The position numbers were made by a program, and so were the translations under genes. A stretch of DNA of 64,000 nt from Azophilus sp965214305. Its GTDB lineage: Bacteria; Pseudomonadota; Gammaproteobacteria; Pseudomonadales; Azotimanducaceae. This document shows positions 1 to 9,315 of the stretch, one piece after another (the first letter of the stretch is position 1; each line of letters begins with the position of its first letter). Below the pieces are notes generated by a model. It searched no databases, was not told the origin of the DNA, and saw only the letters and a list, made by a program, of their open reading frames with translations. The stretch spans positions 434,001 to 498,000 of the forward strand of contig OZ243949.1 in the NCBI GenBank assembly GCA_965214305.1, written 5' to 3'.

Positions 1-1076
1 ACGAAACCAAGCCTTGGTTCGGCTTGCAGTTCCACCCGGAAGTGACCCATACCCGCCAGGGTGGGGCGATCTACCGGCGTTTTGCCCGCGAACTGTGCGG
101 TTGCGATGGTTCCTGGACGCCGGCTAATATCGTTGCCGACGCGGTGGCCAATGCTCGCCGTTTACTTGGCGATGAGCGCGTCGTACTCGGTTTGTCCGGC
201 GGTGTGGATTCGAGTGTGGTGGCGGCCCTGCTGGCCAGAGCCGTGGGTGACAGACTCAGTTGCGTGTTCGTCGACAACGGCCTGCTGCGCAAAAACGAGC
301 GGGAAGAAGTTGAGGCGACCTTCGCACCATCCAATGCCTTGAATCTCAACCTTGTCACGGTGGACGCCCGCCAAGAGTTCTATGCCAATCTTGCCGGCAT
401 CGAGGATCCGGAAGCCAAGCGCAAGGTGATCGGCAGTACCTTCATCGATGTGTTTGAACGGGAGGCGAAACGGCTGCAGGAGGTGTCTTGGCTTGCCCAG
501 GGCACCATCTATCCGGATGTCATCGAATCCGCCGCCAGCGCCCACGGCAAGGCCCACGTCATCAAATCGCACCACAATGTGGGCGGGTTGCCGGAGCGGA
601 TGTCGTTGCGGCTGATCGAGCCGTTGCGCGAATTGTTCAAAGACGAGGTGCGTCGCATCGGCCTGCACCTGGGGCTGCCCCGCGAACTGGTGTATCGGCA
701 TCCGTTTCCGGGCCCCGGCCTTGGCGTGCGCGTGCTCGGCGAAATCAAGCGCGAGTATTGCGACACCCTGCGCGCCGCCGACGCAATCTTTATCGAGGAA
801 CTCCGCGCCGCGAACTATTACGACCGTGTCAGCCAGGCGTTCGCCGTCTACCTGCCGGTGAAGTCGGTCGGCGTGGTGGGAGACGCCCGACGTTACGAAC
901 CCGTCATCGCCCTGCGGGCGGTGGAAACGGTGGATTTCATGACCGCCCGCTGGGCGCACCTACCCTATGCATTGATCGAACGGGTTGCCAACCGCATCGT
1001 CAACGAGATTGCCGCCGTATCCCGTGTGGTCTATGACGTATCGAGCAAACCGCCAGCCACGATCGAGTGGGAGTAA
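1..1076 (+). CDS. guaA: GMP synthase (glutamine-hydrolysing), 5'-truncated by window edge
   Basis: Converts XMP to GMP in purine synthesis, using ammonia released from glutamine. The frame is open from base 3, so the gene starts upstream of the window. The first visible residues are the end of the class I glutamine amidotransferase domain (FHPEVTHT, holding the catalytic His and Glu). The ATP-pyrophosphatase domain follows with the PP-loop SGGVDSS about 35 residues later. The C-terminal dimerisation domain has HPFPGPGLGVRVLGE and ends in the family's standard KPPATIEWE. About 358 codons are visible, consistent with the last two thirds of a protein of about 525 residues. tadA and purL lie downstream, as is usual in gammaproteobacteria, although an aldehyde dehydrogenase gene on the opposite strand now separates guaA from tadA. 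Confidence 0.97.
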   Translation, partial: ETKPWFGLQFHPEVTHTRQGGAIYRRFARELCGCDGSWTPANIVADAVANARRLLGDERVVLGLSGGVDSSVVAALLARAVGDRLSCVFVDNGLLRKNEREEVEATFAPSNALNLNLVTVDARQEFYANLAGIEDPEAKRKVIGSTFIDVFEREAKRLQEVSWLAQGTIYPDVIESAASAHGKAHVIKSHHNVGGLPERMSLRLIEPLRELFKDEVRRIGLHLGLPRELVYRHPFPGPGLGVRVLGEIKREYCDTLRAADAIFIEELRAANYYDRVSQAFAVYLPVKSVGVVGDARRYEPVIALRAVETVDFMTARWAHLPYALIERVANRIVNEIAAVSRVVYDVSSKPPATIEWE

Positions 1077-1083
1077 TGACCGC

Positions 1084-2496
1084 TCAAATCTTGACAATCA
1101 CGGTTTTCAGTTGCGTGTAGTGGTGTAGTGCCTCAATGCCTTTTTCGCGGCCGATACCGCTTGCCTTGTAGCCACCGAACGGTATTTCTATGCCGCCCGC
1201 AACCCAGTCGTTCACGTACACCTGCCCGGCTTCGAGCGCCGCCGCCACCCGATGCGCCCGGGCTATGTCCTTGGTCCAGAGCCCGGCCGCCAATCCGTAT
1301 TGGGAGGCGTTGGCCAGCTTGATGGCTTCGTCTTCGTCGCTGAATGGCATCACGGTCAACACCGGCCCGAAAATCTCTTCACTGAACAGCCGCGACGATG
1401 GATCGCTCACCTTGTAGATCGTGGGCGGCACGAAGTAGCCGCCGAGATTGCCGGGCACCGCCCGCCCGCCGGTGATCGGTTCGAGACCCTCGCTTGCCGC
1501 TATGTCGAAGTACTCCTGAACCTTGGCGAATTGAGCCGCCGTGGTCAGCGGCCCGATGTGCGTGCCCGGCTCGACCTGGGCGGCACCCGCCTTGAGGCCC
1601 CGCAGAACGGGTTCGAGAATCGGCTCCTGTACCAGCAAGCGCGTGCCGGCGGAACAAATCTGCCCGGCATTGCCCACAAAAGCACGGATGGAACCGGGTA
1701 TGGCTTGTGCCAAGTCGGCATCGTCGAAGACCAGGTTGGCCGATTTGCCGCCGAGCTCAAGCGTTACGGGAATGATCCGCTCCGCCGCGATGGCACCGAT
1801 TTCTCGGCCCGCCCGCAACGACCCGGTGAAGGCGACTTTGCGCACCTCCGGATGCTTGACGATGGCCGCACCCGCCTGCGGGCCCGTGCCGAGCACCACA
1901 TTCATAACGCCGGGCGGCAAGCCGCACTCACTCGCGATGCGGGCCAACTCGGCGGTTGTGCCCGAGGTGAACTCGCTCGGCTTGGCCACCACCACGTTAC
2001 CGGCGGCAAGCGCCGGGGCAATGCCCCGCGCCGCTTGGTTGATCGGCGCGTTCCAAGGCGTGATGACGCCCACCACACCGAAGGGTTCGCGGCGCGTATA
2101 GGTGTGGTAGCCGGTACCCAAATCAAGCACTTCCCCGGCGGGGAGATTCACGAGGCCCCCATAGAACTCGAAGTAGGCTGCCGCGCCCTCCACTTCCAAT
2201 GGCGACTGAAAGGCCGGTTTACCGCATTGCACACTTTCCAGCTTGCCCAGCCGATCAATATTTGCGCGCAGTGTACGGGCGATCTCAAGCAATACCCGGC
2301 CGCGTTCAATGGGTTTGCGCGCCCGCCACTCCGGCAACGCCGTCTGCGCCGCCGCGACCGCTTTCGCCACATCCAAGGCATTGCCGAGGGCGACTTCGGC
2401 CACAGGCTTTAGGTCTACCGGGGAGGTTACTTGAAAGTACTGTGCGTCCTCCGGGGCAATGGATTCGCCGTTGATAAAGTGCTGAAAGGTTTCCAT
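1084..2496 (-). CDS. NAD(P)-dependent aldehyde dehydrogenase
   Basis: A 470-residue aldehyde dehydrogenase of the large ALDH superfamily, oxidising an aldehyde to its acid with NAD(P)+. Visible motifs are the oxyanion Asn in TPWNAP (N149), the cofactor motif GSLRAG (225-230), the general base Glu in LELGGK (E247) and the nucleophile Cys in GQICSAG (C281). Length is normal or slightly short for the family. It runs convergently into guaA with a gap of only 7 bp. The ATG at 2496 gives METFQHFINGE, a normal ALDH N-terminus. Substrate cannot be read from sequence. It is only distantly similar to the HpaE-type ALDH at 41.8 kb, so it is not a duplicate. It interrupts the usual guaA-tadA adjacency and may have been inserted there. 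Confidence 0.93.
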   Translation of the reverse strand: METFQHFINGESIAPEDAQYFQVTSPVDLKPVAEVALGNALDVAKAVAAAQTALPEWRARKPIERGRVLLEIARTLRANIDRLGKLESVQCGKPAFQSPLEVEGAAAYFEFYGGLVNLPAGEVLDLGTGYHTYTRREPFGVVGVITPWNAPINQAARGIAPALAAGNVVVAKPSEFTSGTTAELARIASECGLPPGVMNVVLGTGPQAGAAIVKHPEVRKVAFTGSLRAGREIGAIAAERIIPVTLELGGKSANLVFDDADLAQAIPGSIRAFVGNAGQICSAGTRLLVQEPILEPVLRGLKAGAAQVEPGTHIGPLTTAAQFAKVQEYFDIAASEGLEPITGGRAVPGNLGGYFVPPTIYKVSDPSSRLFSEEIFGPVLTVMPFSDEDEAIKLANASQYGLAAGLWTKDIARAHRVAAALEAGQVYVNDWVAGGIEIPFGGYKASGIGREKGIEALHHYTQLKTVIVKI

Positions 2497-2588
2497 AGTG
2501 CTTATGCCGAGGCCGATTCCGAAGACGGCATCTTACCTTCGGGCGGCGGGCCATGCGATATGGGGTGTGGAACAGGTGGTGAGGCGCC

Positions 2589-3065
2589 ATGAATGTCACC
2601 AGTGAGGCAGTCGATGTGGGTTGGATGCGTCAGGCGTTGGCTCTGGCGAAGCGGGCCGCGCAGCTCGGCGAAGTGCCCGTTGGGGCCATAGTCGTGCAGC
2701 GGAACGGGCAAGGCGGTAGCGTTGTCGGGCGCGGCCATAATGCGATGATTGGTGACAGTGACCCCACAGCCCATGCGGAGATCAATGCCTTACGCGATGC
2801 TTCGGCACGGCTTGGCAACTATCGTCTACCGGATACCACCTTGTATGTGACCCTGGAACCCTGCTTGATGTGTGCGGGTGCCCTTGTACACGCCCGCGTC
2901 AAGCGGTTGGTGTTTGGTGCCCGGGAACCGCGCACCGGCGCGGTGGTCAGCCAGTTGCGGGCGCTGGAAAGCCCGGCGCACAATCATCGGGTCGAGGTCG
3001 TCGAGGCTGTGCTGGCCGAGCAGTGCGCTGCTTTAATGCGGGGTTTTTTTGCGGAAAGGCGCTAG
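2589..3065 (+). CDS. tadA: tRNA-specific adenosine deaminase TadA
   Basis: Zinc enzyme that deaminates adenosine 34 to inosine in the anticodon of tRNA-Arg(ACG). It has 158 residues. The zinc/catalytic motif is HAEINAL (His62, Glu64) and the second motif is PCLMCAGAL (Cys92 and Cys95), the CDA-fold signature with the TadA-specific MCAGA sequence. The ATG at 2589 follows a region with GGTGAGGCG just upstream. The TAG stop lies inside the left end (CTAGGAGCC) of the family-1 repeat at 3062, so the natural 3' end may have been altered by repeat insertion. The protein ends normally for the family (GFFAERR). purL follows on the same strand. Confidence 0.96.
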   Translation: MNVTSEAVDVGWMRQALALAKRAAQLGEVPVGAIVVQRNGQGGSVVGRGHNAMIGDSDPTAHAEINALRDASARLGNYRLPDTTLYVTLEPCLMCAGALVHARVKRLVFGAREPRTGAVVSQLRALESPAHNHRVEVVEAVLAEQCAALMRGFFAERR

Positions 3066-3227
3066 GAGCCTGCGCCTTCGGAATGCACGGCTGCAAAGCC
3101 GCTGCCGCTCGCCCCTTTGAACGTTCGATTTCGTCAAATAGGCTGGATATTCTCCTCAATCGCCCGCCCAAAGGGACGGCGGCATCGAATTTTCGCTTTC
3201 GCGACTTCCGCAGGCAGAGGCTCCTAG
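3062..3227. repeat. Family-1 palindromic repeat, long copy
   Basis: A 166-bp element bounded by CTAGGAGCC and GGCTCCTAG in inverted orientation. It has an inner palindrome around CGCCC and GGGACGGCGG, and the characteristic string TTTTCGCTTTCGCGACTTCC near its right end. It is clearly homologous to the copies at 7748 and 12571. The left end supplies the TAG stop of tadA. It could fold into a long hairpin and act as a terminator. No ORF in it looks real. Confidence 0.85.
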
Positions 3228-3304
3228 GTGCCTCCGCCTTCGCTATACTTGTCGTCCTCGCCACTTTATGACTCGGTTGGGCTGGCTCAGTGGAGCAATC
3301 GGTA

Positions 3305-6300
3305 GTGTCTGACTTGTTGGTGCTCGCGGGGCCGCCGGCGTTGTCGAAGTTTCGCTTGGAGAAGCTTCGGGAAGCGTTGGGTATCGGTGGCTTGTACGCG
3401 GAATTTCTGCACTTGCTCAAGCTCGATGCGGCCCTTGACACGGCAGAGCGGCGTCGTGCGGAGGCGCTGCTGCGCTACGGCCCGGAGACGGATTTGCCGG
3501 AGCGGCTGGGCGAGTTGCGCATTACCGTGCTGCCACGGCTCGGCACCATTTCCCCCTGGTCGAGCAAGGCCACCGACATTTTTCACATCTGCGGCTTGAA
3601 AAAAGTGGCGCGCGTGGAGCGGGGCCTGCGCTGGTTCGCAACCGCGTCACTCGATGCCGCGGCCATTGCAACCCTGCACGACCGCATGACCGAATGCGTC
3701 TTTGACGGCGAAGATTACCGATCGGTATTCGCCACGCTCACACCGAGGCCGTTTAGTTTGGTGCCGGTAATGGCCGAGGGCGGGGCGGCCCTGATATCCG
3801 CCAACAGGGAACTGGGCCTGGCGCTTTCTGATGATGAAATTCGCTATCTAACGAAGGCGTTTGTCGAACTTGGCCGCGACCCCAGCGATGTCGAACTCAT
3901 GATGTTCGCCCAGGCCAATTCGGAACATTGCCGCCACAAGATTTTCAACGCCAGCTGGACGGTGGACGGCACCGCCGCACCACATTCACTGTTCGCCATG
4001 ATCCGCAACACCCATGCCCGCATCAAGGGTGCCGACATTCTCAGTGCCTACGCCGACAACGCGGCGGTGATCGAAGGCCACCGAACCCGGCGCTTCCTCG
4101 CCAACCCGGAGAACCGGCAATACGGCCATGTCGAAGAGTCGGTTCCTCTATTGATGAAAGTGGAAACCCACAACCATCCGACGGCCATTGCGCCCTATCC
4201 GGGTGCGGCCACCGGCAGCGGCGGCGAAATACGCGACGAGGGGGCGGTGGGCAGAGGTTCCAAACCGAAAGCGGGGCTCACCGGTTTCACCACCTCGCAT
4301 CTGCACATTCCGGGCTTGGCGGAGCCCTGGGAACAGGGCATGGAGAAACCGGAACATCTGGCCTCCGCCTTGGAAATCATGCTTGATGGCCCGCTTGGCG
4401 CAGCGGGTTTCAACAACGAATATGGCCGGCCAGCGCTAACCGGCTACTTCCGCACCTTTGAGCAGCGCTCACAGGCGGGGCCCTGGCGTGGTTATCACAA
4501 GCCGGTGATGATTGCCGGGGGGCTTGGCAGTTTACGACCCGGCCATGTGCAATCCTTGCCCTTCCCGCCGGGAACACGGCTGGTGGTGCTCGGCGGCCCG
4601 GCCATGCTGATTGGTCTCGGCGGTGGGGCCGCATCCAGCATGGCCTCCGGTGCCAGTTCGGCGGAACTCGACTTCGCCTCGGTGCAACGACATAACGCGG
4701 AAATGCAGCGGCGCTGCCAGGAGGTGATCGATGCCTGCTGTGCGCTTGACGACGACAATCCCATATTGCTGATTCACGATGTGGGTGCCGGTGGGCTTGC
4801 CAACGCCCTGCCGGAACTGGTCAAGGACGGCGGTGCCGGCGGCCGCTTTGAGTTGCGCGCGGTGACCAATGCCGACCCCGGCATGTCACCGCTGGAGATT
4901 TGGTGCAACGAGGCCCAGGAACGTTACGTTTTAGGCATCGCCAGCGAGCATATCGAGCGCTTTGCCACCTTGTGCCGTCGCGAACGTTGCCCCTATGCGG
5001 TCATCGGTGAAGCCATCGCCGAGCAGCGCTTGCAGGTCACGGACTCGATTTTCGACAACGTTCCCGTGGACCTGCCGCTCTCCATATTATTCGGCAAGCC
5101 GCCCAAGATGCGGTGCCAATTTCACCGCCGCCCAACAATGCCCGGCGTATTGGATTTAAGCGATGTTGATCTGACGGAGGCCATACACCGAGTGCTCGGT
5201 TTCCCGGCCGTGGCCAACAAGCAGTTCCTGATTACCATTGGCGACCGCAGCATCACCGGGTTGGTTGGCCAGGAACAGATGGTCGGTCCCTGGCAGGTGC
5301 CGGTCAGCGACGTGGCGGTAACACTGGCGGGTTACCGAACCCATCGCGGCGAGGCCATGGCCATGGGGGAACGTTCGCCCTTGGCGCTGATCGACGCCGC
5401 CGCCTCGGCACGCATGGCGGTCGGGGAGGCGTTAACCAATCTGCTTGCGGCGGATATCGAATCCCTGGGGCGCGCGGTGCTATCGGCGAACTGGATGGCG
5501 GCGGCGGGTAGTGAGGCGGAGGAACAGGCGCTGTTCGATGCGGTTCAGGCCCTCGGCATGGAACTGTGCCCGGCACTGGGTATTGCCATCCCCGTCGGCA
5601 AAGACAGCCTTTCCATGCGCACGCGGTGGCGCGATGGCGATGCCGTGCGCGAGGTGGTCTCGCCGATGACGCTGATTGTTTCCGCCTTCGCCCCGGTTGC
5701 CGATGTTCGCCATACGCTGACGCCGCAGTTGCGCTCTGCGCAGCCAACCGGTATTGATCTGGGCACGGTGCCCACAAGGCTCTTGCTCATCGACTTGGGT
5801 GGCGGTCGCAACCGTTTGGGTGGCAGTGTGCTGGCCCAATGCTTCGATAGACCGGGCGGGGCTTGCCCGGACGTCGATGATGCGCGAGCTCTGGCGCAAG
5901 CGCTGAATACGGTTTTGGCCCTGAATCGGGAGGGGCGCATTCTGGCCTACCATGACCGCTCCGATGGCGGCTTGCTGGCGACCCTCGCCGAAATGGCCTT
6001 CGCGGGACGGCTGGGATGGGAATTGACCATTGACGACAGCGATCTGCTGGGCGCGTTGTTTTGCGAGGAACTGGGGTTTGTCGTGCAGGTGGCCGAGAGC
6101 GACGGCGACGCGGTTACGAGTCGTTTTTCGGGCATCCGCGTGGTTGATTTGGGCAGGGTGCGCTCCGATCAGCGTTTGCGCCTGCATCATGGCGGTGATT
6201 TGGTCATTGACGCCGAGCGCGCCGACTGGCAGCGCCGTTGGGCCGAGCCGAGCTATCGGATGCAGCGTCTGCGCGATAACCCGGTGACGGCGGATCAGGA

Positions 6301-7204
6301 ATACGCAACCATCGGCGATGATGCGGACCCGGGGTTGCAAGCCCTGCTAACCTTCAAACCGAACAAGGCAATTGAGCCGAGCGGGAAGTCGGCTAAGCCG
6401 GGTGGGGAAGCGTTCGCCATTCACCAGGCACGGCCCAGGGTGGCGATATTGCGCGAGCAGGGCGTCAACGGCCAACTGGAAATGGCCGCCGCCTTTGATC
6501 GCGCCGGTTTCACCGGCATTGATGTGCATATGAGCGACCTGCTCGACGGCACCGTCAACCTCCTCGACTTTCCCGTATTCGCCGCCTGTGGCGGCTTCTC
6601 ATACGGGGATGTGCTCGGCGGCGGCGGCGGCTGGGCGAAAAGCATCCTTTTTCATGCGAGCGTACGCGCTGCCTTCGCGGCCTTTTTCGCGGCGGATCGT
6701 CTGGCGCTCGGCATCTGCAACGGTTGTCAAATGATGGCGTACTTGAAAGACTTGATTCCCGGTGCCGAGCACTGGCCGCGGTTCGTGCGCAACCATTCCG
6801 ATCAATTCGAGGCGCGTACCGTGCTCGTGCGTATCAACGCGGTGGCGTCGCCCTGGTTGGCGGACATGGCCGGCAGCGTGATGCCGGTACCGGTCGCGCA
6901 CGGTGAGGGCCGCGCCGAGTTTCAACGTCCGGGCGCACTCAATGCCTTGGTCGAGCAAGGCCAACTGTGCGCTCAATATGTGAATAATCACCACGCAACA
7001 GCGGCAGCCTATCCCGCAAACCCCAACGGCTCCCCGGATGGTCTGGCGGGCATCGTCGCGGCATCCGGCCGCGTACTGGCCATGATGCCGCATCCCGAGC
7101 GGGTGTTTCGATCCTGTCAAAATGCGTGGCCCGATCCGGCCTGGGAAGAGGACGGGCCCTGGCTGCGGTTATTCAGCAATGCGCGACGAGCGGTTGGCTG
7201 TTGA
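3305..7204 (+). CDS. purL: Phosphoribosylformylglycinamidine synthase (FGAM synthase)
   Basis: Large single-chain PurL of about 1300 residues, converting FGAR to FGAM in purine synthesis. An N-terminal domain contains SPWSSKATDIFHICGL. Two AIR-synthase-type halves follow, with MKVETHNHPTAIAPYPGA and later GKDSLSMRT. The C-terminal class I amidotransferase domain has nucleophile Cys in LGICNGCQMM (about residue 1138) and His/Glu in MPHPERVF (about 1263 and 1265). I prefer GTG at 3305, because GGAG lies 9 bp upstream and it gives MSDLLVLAGPPALS, matching the family N-terminus. GTG at 3290 is the alternative, and a stop at 3269-3271 rules out anything longer. The stop abuts the ATG of the next gene, so the two are probably co-transcribed. 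Confidence 0.96.
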   Translation: MSDLLVLAGPPALSKFRLEKLREALGIGGLYAEFLHLLKLDAALDTAERRRAEALLRYGPETDLPERLGELRITVLPRLGTISPWSSKATDIFHICGLKKVARVERGLRWFATASLDAAAIATLHDRMTECVFDGEDYRSVFATLTPRPFSLVPVMAEGGAALISANRELGLALSDDEIRYLTKAFVELGRDPSDVELMMFAQANSEHCRHKIFNASWTVDGTAAPHSLFAMIRNTHARIKGADILSAYADNAAVIEGHRTRRFLANPENRQYGHVEESVPLLMKVETHNHPTAIAPYPGAATGSGGEIRDEGAVGRGSKPKAGLTGFTTSHLHIPGLAEPWEQGMEKPEHLASALEIMLDGPLGAAGFNNEYGRPALTGYFRTFEQRSQAGPWRGYHKPVMIAGGLGSLRPGHVQSLPFPPGTRLVVLGGPAMLIGLGGGAASSMASGASSAELDFASVQRHNAEMQRRCQEVIDACCALDDDNPILLIHDVGAGGLANALPELVKDGGAGGRFELRAVTNADPGMSPLEIWCNEAQERYVLGIASEHIERFATLCRRERCPYAVIGEAIAEQRLQVTDSIFDNVPVDLPLSILFGKPPKMRCQFHRRPTMPGVLDLSDVDLTEAIHRVLGFPAVANKQFLITIGDRSITGLVGQEQMVGPWQVPVSDVAVTLAGYRTHRGEAMAMGERSPLALIDAAASARMAVGEALTNLLAADIESLGRAVLSANWMAAAGSEAEEQALFDAVQALGMELCPALGIAIPVGKDSLSMRTRWRDGDAVREVVSPMTLIVSAFAPVADVRHTLTPQLRSAQPTGIDLGTVPTRLLLIDLGGGRNRLGGSVLAQCFDRPGGACPDVDDARALAQALNTVLALNREGRILAYHDRSDGGLLATLAEMAFAGRLGWELTIDDSDLLGALFCEELGFVVQVAESDGDAVTSRFSGIRVVDLGRVRSDQRLRLHHGGDLVIDAERADWQRRWAEPSYRMQRLRDNPVTADQEYATIGDDADPGLQALLTFKPNKAIEPSGKSAKPGGEAFAIHQARPRVAILREQGVNGQLEMAAAFDRAGFTGIDVHMSDLLDGTVNLLDFPVFAACGGFSYGDVLGGGGGWAKSILFHASVRAAFAAFFAADRLALGICNGCQMMAYLKDLIPGAEHWPRFVRNHSDQFEARTVLVRINAVASPWLADMAGSVMPVPVAHGEGRAEFQRPGALNALVEQGQLCAQYVNNHHATAAAYPANPNGSPDGLAGIVAASGRVLAMMPHPERVFRSCQNAWPDPAWEEDGPWLRLFSNARRAVGC

Positions 7205-7741
7205 ATGCTCTATCAACTTGATGATCGTCGGGTTGTGGCGGAGGGGAGCTACTTCGTGGCACCGACCGCCGCCGTCATCGGCGGGGTTCGGCTCAAAAAC
7301 AACGTCACTGTTTGGTTTGGGGCCGTGGTGCGGGGCGATGGCGAGCCCATCGTTATTGGCGAAAACTCCAATGTTCAGGATTGTGCCGTCGTCCATACCG
7401 ACCCCGGCTGTCCCTGCATCATTGGCAACAACGTCACCATCGGCCATAAAGCCGTGGTGCATGGCTGCAAAATCGGCGATAACACCACCATCGGCATCAA
7501 CGCCGTTGTCCTAAGCGGTGCCGAAATAGGCAGGAACTGCCTAATCGGTGCCAACTCCTTGGTCGGGGAGGGCAAGCGGATCCCGGACAACTCCCTGGTA
7601 TTGGGCACACCCGGCCGCGTCGTCGCAAAACTAACGCCTGAACGCATTGAGCGCCTACAGCGCAATTATCGGCACTATGTCGAAAACGGGCACAGATTCG
7701 CAATTGGTCTGAGTGTGCAGGAGCGGGCGGATTCCGCCTAA
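7205..7741 (+). CDS. Gamma-carbonic anhydrase-like hexapeptide protein (YrdA/PaaY family)
   Basis: A 178-residue left-handed beta-helix protein built from hexapeptide repeats (for example IGENSN, IIGNNV, IGDNTT). The three zinc-binding histidines of gamma-carbonic anhydrases sit at the expected spacing: H64 (AVVHTD), H81 (IGHKAV) and H86 (VVHGC). A C-terminal helix follows (LTPERIERLQRNYRHYV). Homologues such as YrdA and CaiE bind metal, but carbonic anhydrase activity is often weak or absent, so the reaction is uncertain. The ATG begins at the base after the purL TGA, which indicates translational coupling. The gene is followed directly by a family-1 repeat. Confidence 0.92.
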   Translation: MLYQLDDRRVVAEGSYFVAPTAAVIGGVRLKNNVTVWFGAVVRGDGEPIVIGENSNVQDCAVVHTDPGCPCIIGNNVTIGHKAVVHGCKIGDNTTIGINAVVLSGAEIGRNCLIGANSLVGEGKRIPDNSLVLGTPGRVVAKLTPERIERLQRNYRHYVENGHRFAIGLSVQERADSA

Positions 7742-7747
7742 CCAGCA

Positions 7748-7935
7748 GCCAGCGCCGTAGCCATTCGCGGCTGCAAATCCGCTCTCATCCGCCCCGTCGG
7801 CTTGTCGATTTCGTTGCATATGGCTCGATAGTCGCCTCAATCGACAAGCCGACGGGACGGCGACGGCGGCTTTCGCTTTCGCGACTTCCGCAGGCAGAGG
7901 CCCTCAGGAGCCCGCGCCTTAGCCATTCGCGGCCG
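7748..7935. repeat. Family-1 palindromic repeat, long copy plus extra end
   Basis: Homologous to the elements at 3062 and 12571. It contains GGCTGCAAATCCGCTCTCAT, the inner inverted pair CCGCCCCGTCGGCTTGTCGA and TCGACAAGCCGACGGGACGG, then TTTCGCTTTCGCGACTTCC and a degenerate right end. Another left-end-like stretch (CAGGAGCCCGCGCCTTAG) follows at about 7906-7935, suggesting a second, partial copy. The element lies between two convergent genes and could terminate both. Confidence 0.8.
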
Positions 7936-7939
7936 GGGA

Positions 7940-9253
7940 TTACTCCCTTAAATCACCCGGCAGCATCTGGCCCGCCCGCCAGTAATGAAAGGCTGCCCAC
8001 AGATTCACGGCACCCCAACTGAACAGGCTGTAGCGCAAGGCGTCGCTGCCGAAGGGGCCGGTGAGCAGGTCGGAGAGGATGCCGACGGCCGGTGGCCCGA
8101 AGACGAAACCGATGAAATTCAAAATGAAGAGCAGAATCGCGGCGGCCACGGCGCGCATCCGCACCGGTGCCAAGCCTTGGGTTTGGGCAAATGTCGTGCC
8201 TTGGTAAAAGTTGCCCAGCATGATGGGAATTGAGAGTAACAGCAGCGACAGCCACCAGCTCTCCACCAGATAGGCGGCGGCGCCAATGGGCACCAGGACG
8301 ACGAGTGCCAGGGCCACCACCCAGAGGTACCAGCGGCTGTCCCGCGCGCCGAAGCGGTCGCATAGCCAACCACCCAGAACGATGCCGAGCCCGCCCGGAA
8401 TGCCGAGCACCAAGCCCAGCCAAAAGCCCGCCTCGGTTAATGTCATGCTGTGGCTGCGCAGGAAAAAAGTCGGCGCCCAGGTGACCAGCCCGTAGCCAAC
8501 GAACGCGGTCAAACCACCGCCGGTGGCCATATGCACAAAGGCGCGTTTTTTTAGGAGAAATCGAAATACTTCCAGAATCGAAGGGTGCCGCTCGCCACCC
8601 GCGTCGGCGCTATGGCCATCGGCCTGACCTCTGATGGGTTCTTTGACGGTTAGGAAGACGATTACAGAAAGGATCACACCCGGAATTCCGACGATGAAAA
8701 AAGCCATCCGCCAACCGAACGCATCGGCGATAGCGCCGCCGGCGAACAAACCGAACATGATGCCGAACGGAATGCCCAAAGAGTAAATACCGAGCGCCGT
8801 GGCGCGCTCTTTGGCCGGATAGAGATCCGCCAGCATCGAGTGTGCCGGCGGACTACAGCCTGCCTCGCCGATGCCGACACCGATGCGCGCCGCCGCCAAG
8901 TGCCAGAAATTCATGGCCAAACCCGATAGGGCCGTCATACCGCTCCAAACGGCAAGCGCCAAACCGATCAGGTTGCGCCGATTCCAGCGATCGGCAATCA
9001 GCGCAAGCGGCATGCCCAGGGTGGCGTAGAAAATCGCAAAGGCGGTGCCGGACAAAAGCCCCATGCCGAAGTCGGAAACGCCCAGATCATTCTTTATGGG
9101 TTCGATGAGAATCGACAAAATCTGACGGTCGATGAAGTTGAATGTGTACACCACAACCAAAACACCGAGGGTGTAGCGCTTCACGGCATCGCTGATCAGC
9201 GGCGCATTGTTGGTTCCCGGCATGGCGCTGCTCTTATTGTTTGCGTCATTCAT
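7940..9253 (-). CDS. MFS transporter, spinster-like
   Basis: A 437-residue inner-membrane protein with about 12 hydrophobic segments. The first is YTLGVLVVVYTFNFIDRQIL, whose FNFIDRQIL sequence is typical of spinster-like members of the major facilitator superfamily. The loop 2-3 motif is present as LALIADRWNRRNLI, and its second-half counterpart is LGGWLCDRFGARDSR. Substrate is unknown. Spinster-type proteins are annotated for lipids, sugars and aromatic acids without consistency. It is divergent from leuA with a 62-bp gap, so the two promoters must lie close together. The ATG at 9253 is followed by about 26 polar residues before the first helix. Confidence 0.9.
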   Translation of the reverse strand: MNDANNKSSAMPGTNNAPLISDAVKRYTLGVLVVVYTFNFIDRQILSILIEPIKNDLGVSDFGMGLLSGTAFAIFYATLGMPLALIADRWNRRNLIGLALAVWSGMTALSGLAMNFWHLAAARIGVGIGEAGCSPPAHSMLADLYPAKERATALGIYSLGIPFGIMFGLFAGGAIADAFGWRMAFFIVGIPGVILSVIVFLTVKEPIRGQADGHSADAGGERHPSILEVFRFLLKKRAFVHMATGGGLTAFVGYGLVTWAPTFFLRSHSMTLTEAGFWLGLVLGIPGGLGIVLGGWLCDRFGARDSRWYLWVVALALVVLVPIGAAAYLVESWWLSLLLLSIPIMLGNFYQGTTFAQTQGLAPVRMRAVAAAILLFILNFIGFVFGPPAVGILSDLLTGPFGSDALRYSLFSWGAVNLWAAFHYWRAGQMLPGDLRE

Positions 9254-9315
9254 CGTAGCATTGATGGCGCGAGGCGTAGTAACCTTGGTGTGGGTCTTCT
9301 ACTAGGGTTAGGCTC

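Noticed and set aside
3268..3340. tRNA-like wording (GGCTCAGTGGAGCAATCGGTAG) before purL
   Set aside because: No acceptor or T-arm pairing could be built around it, and it overlaps the purL start region.
5480..6340. 286-codon minus-strand frame inside purL
   Set aside because: It is an antisense shadow of purL with no start signal or known domain.
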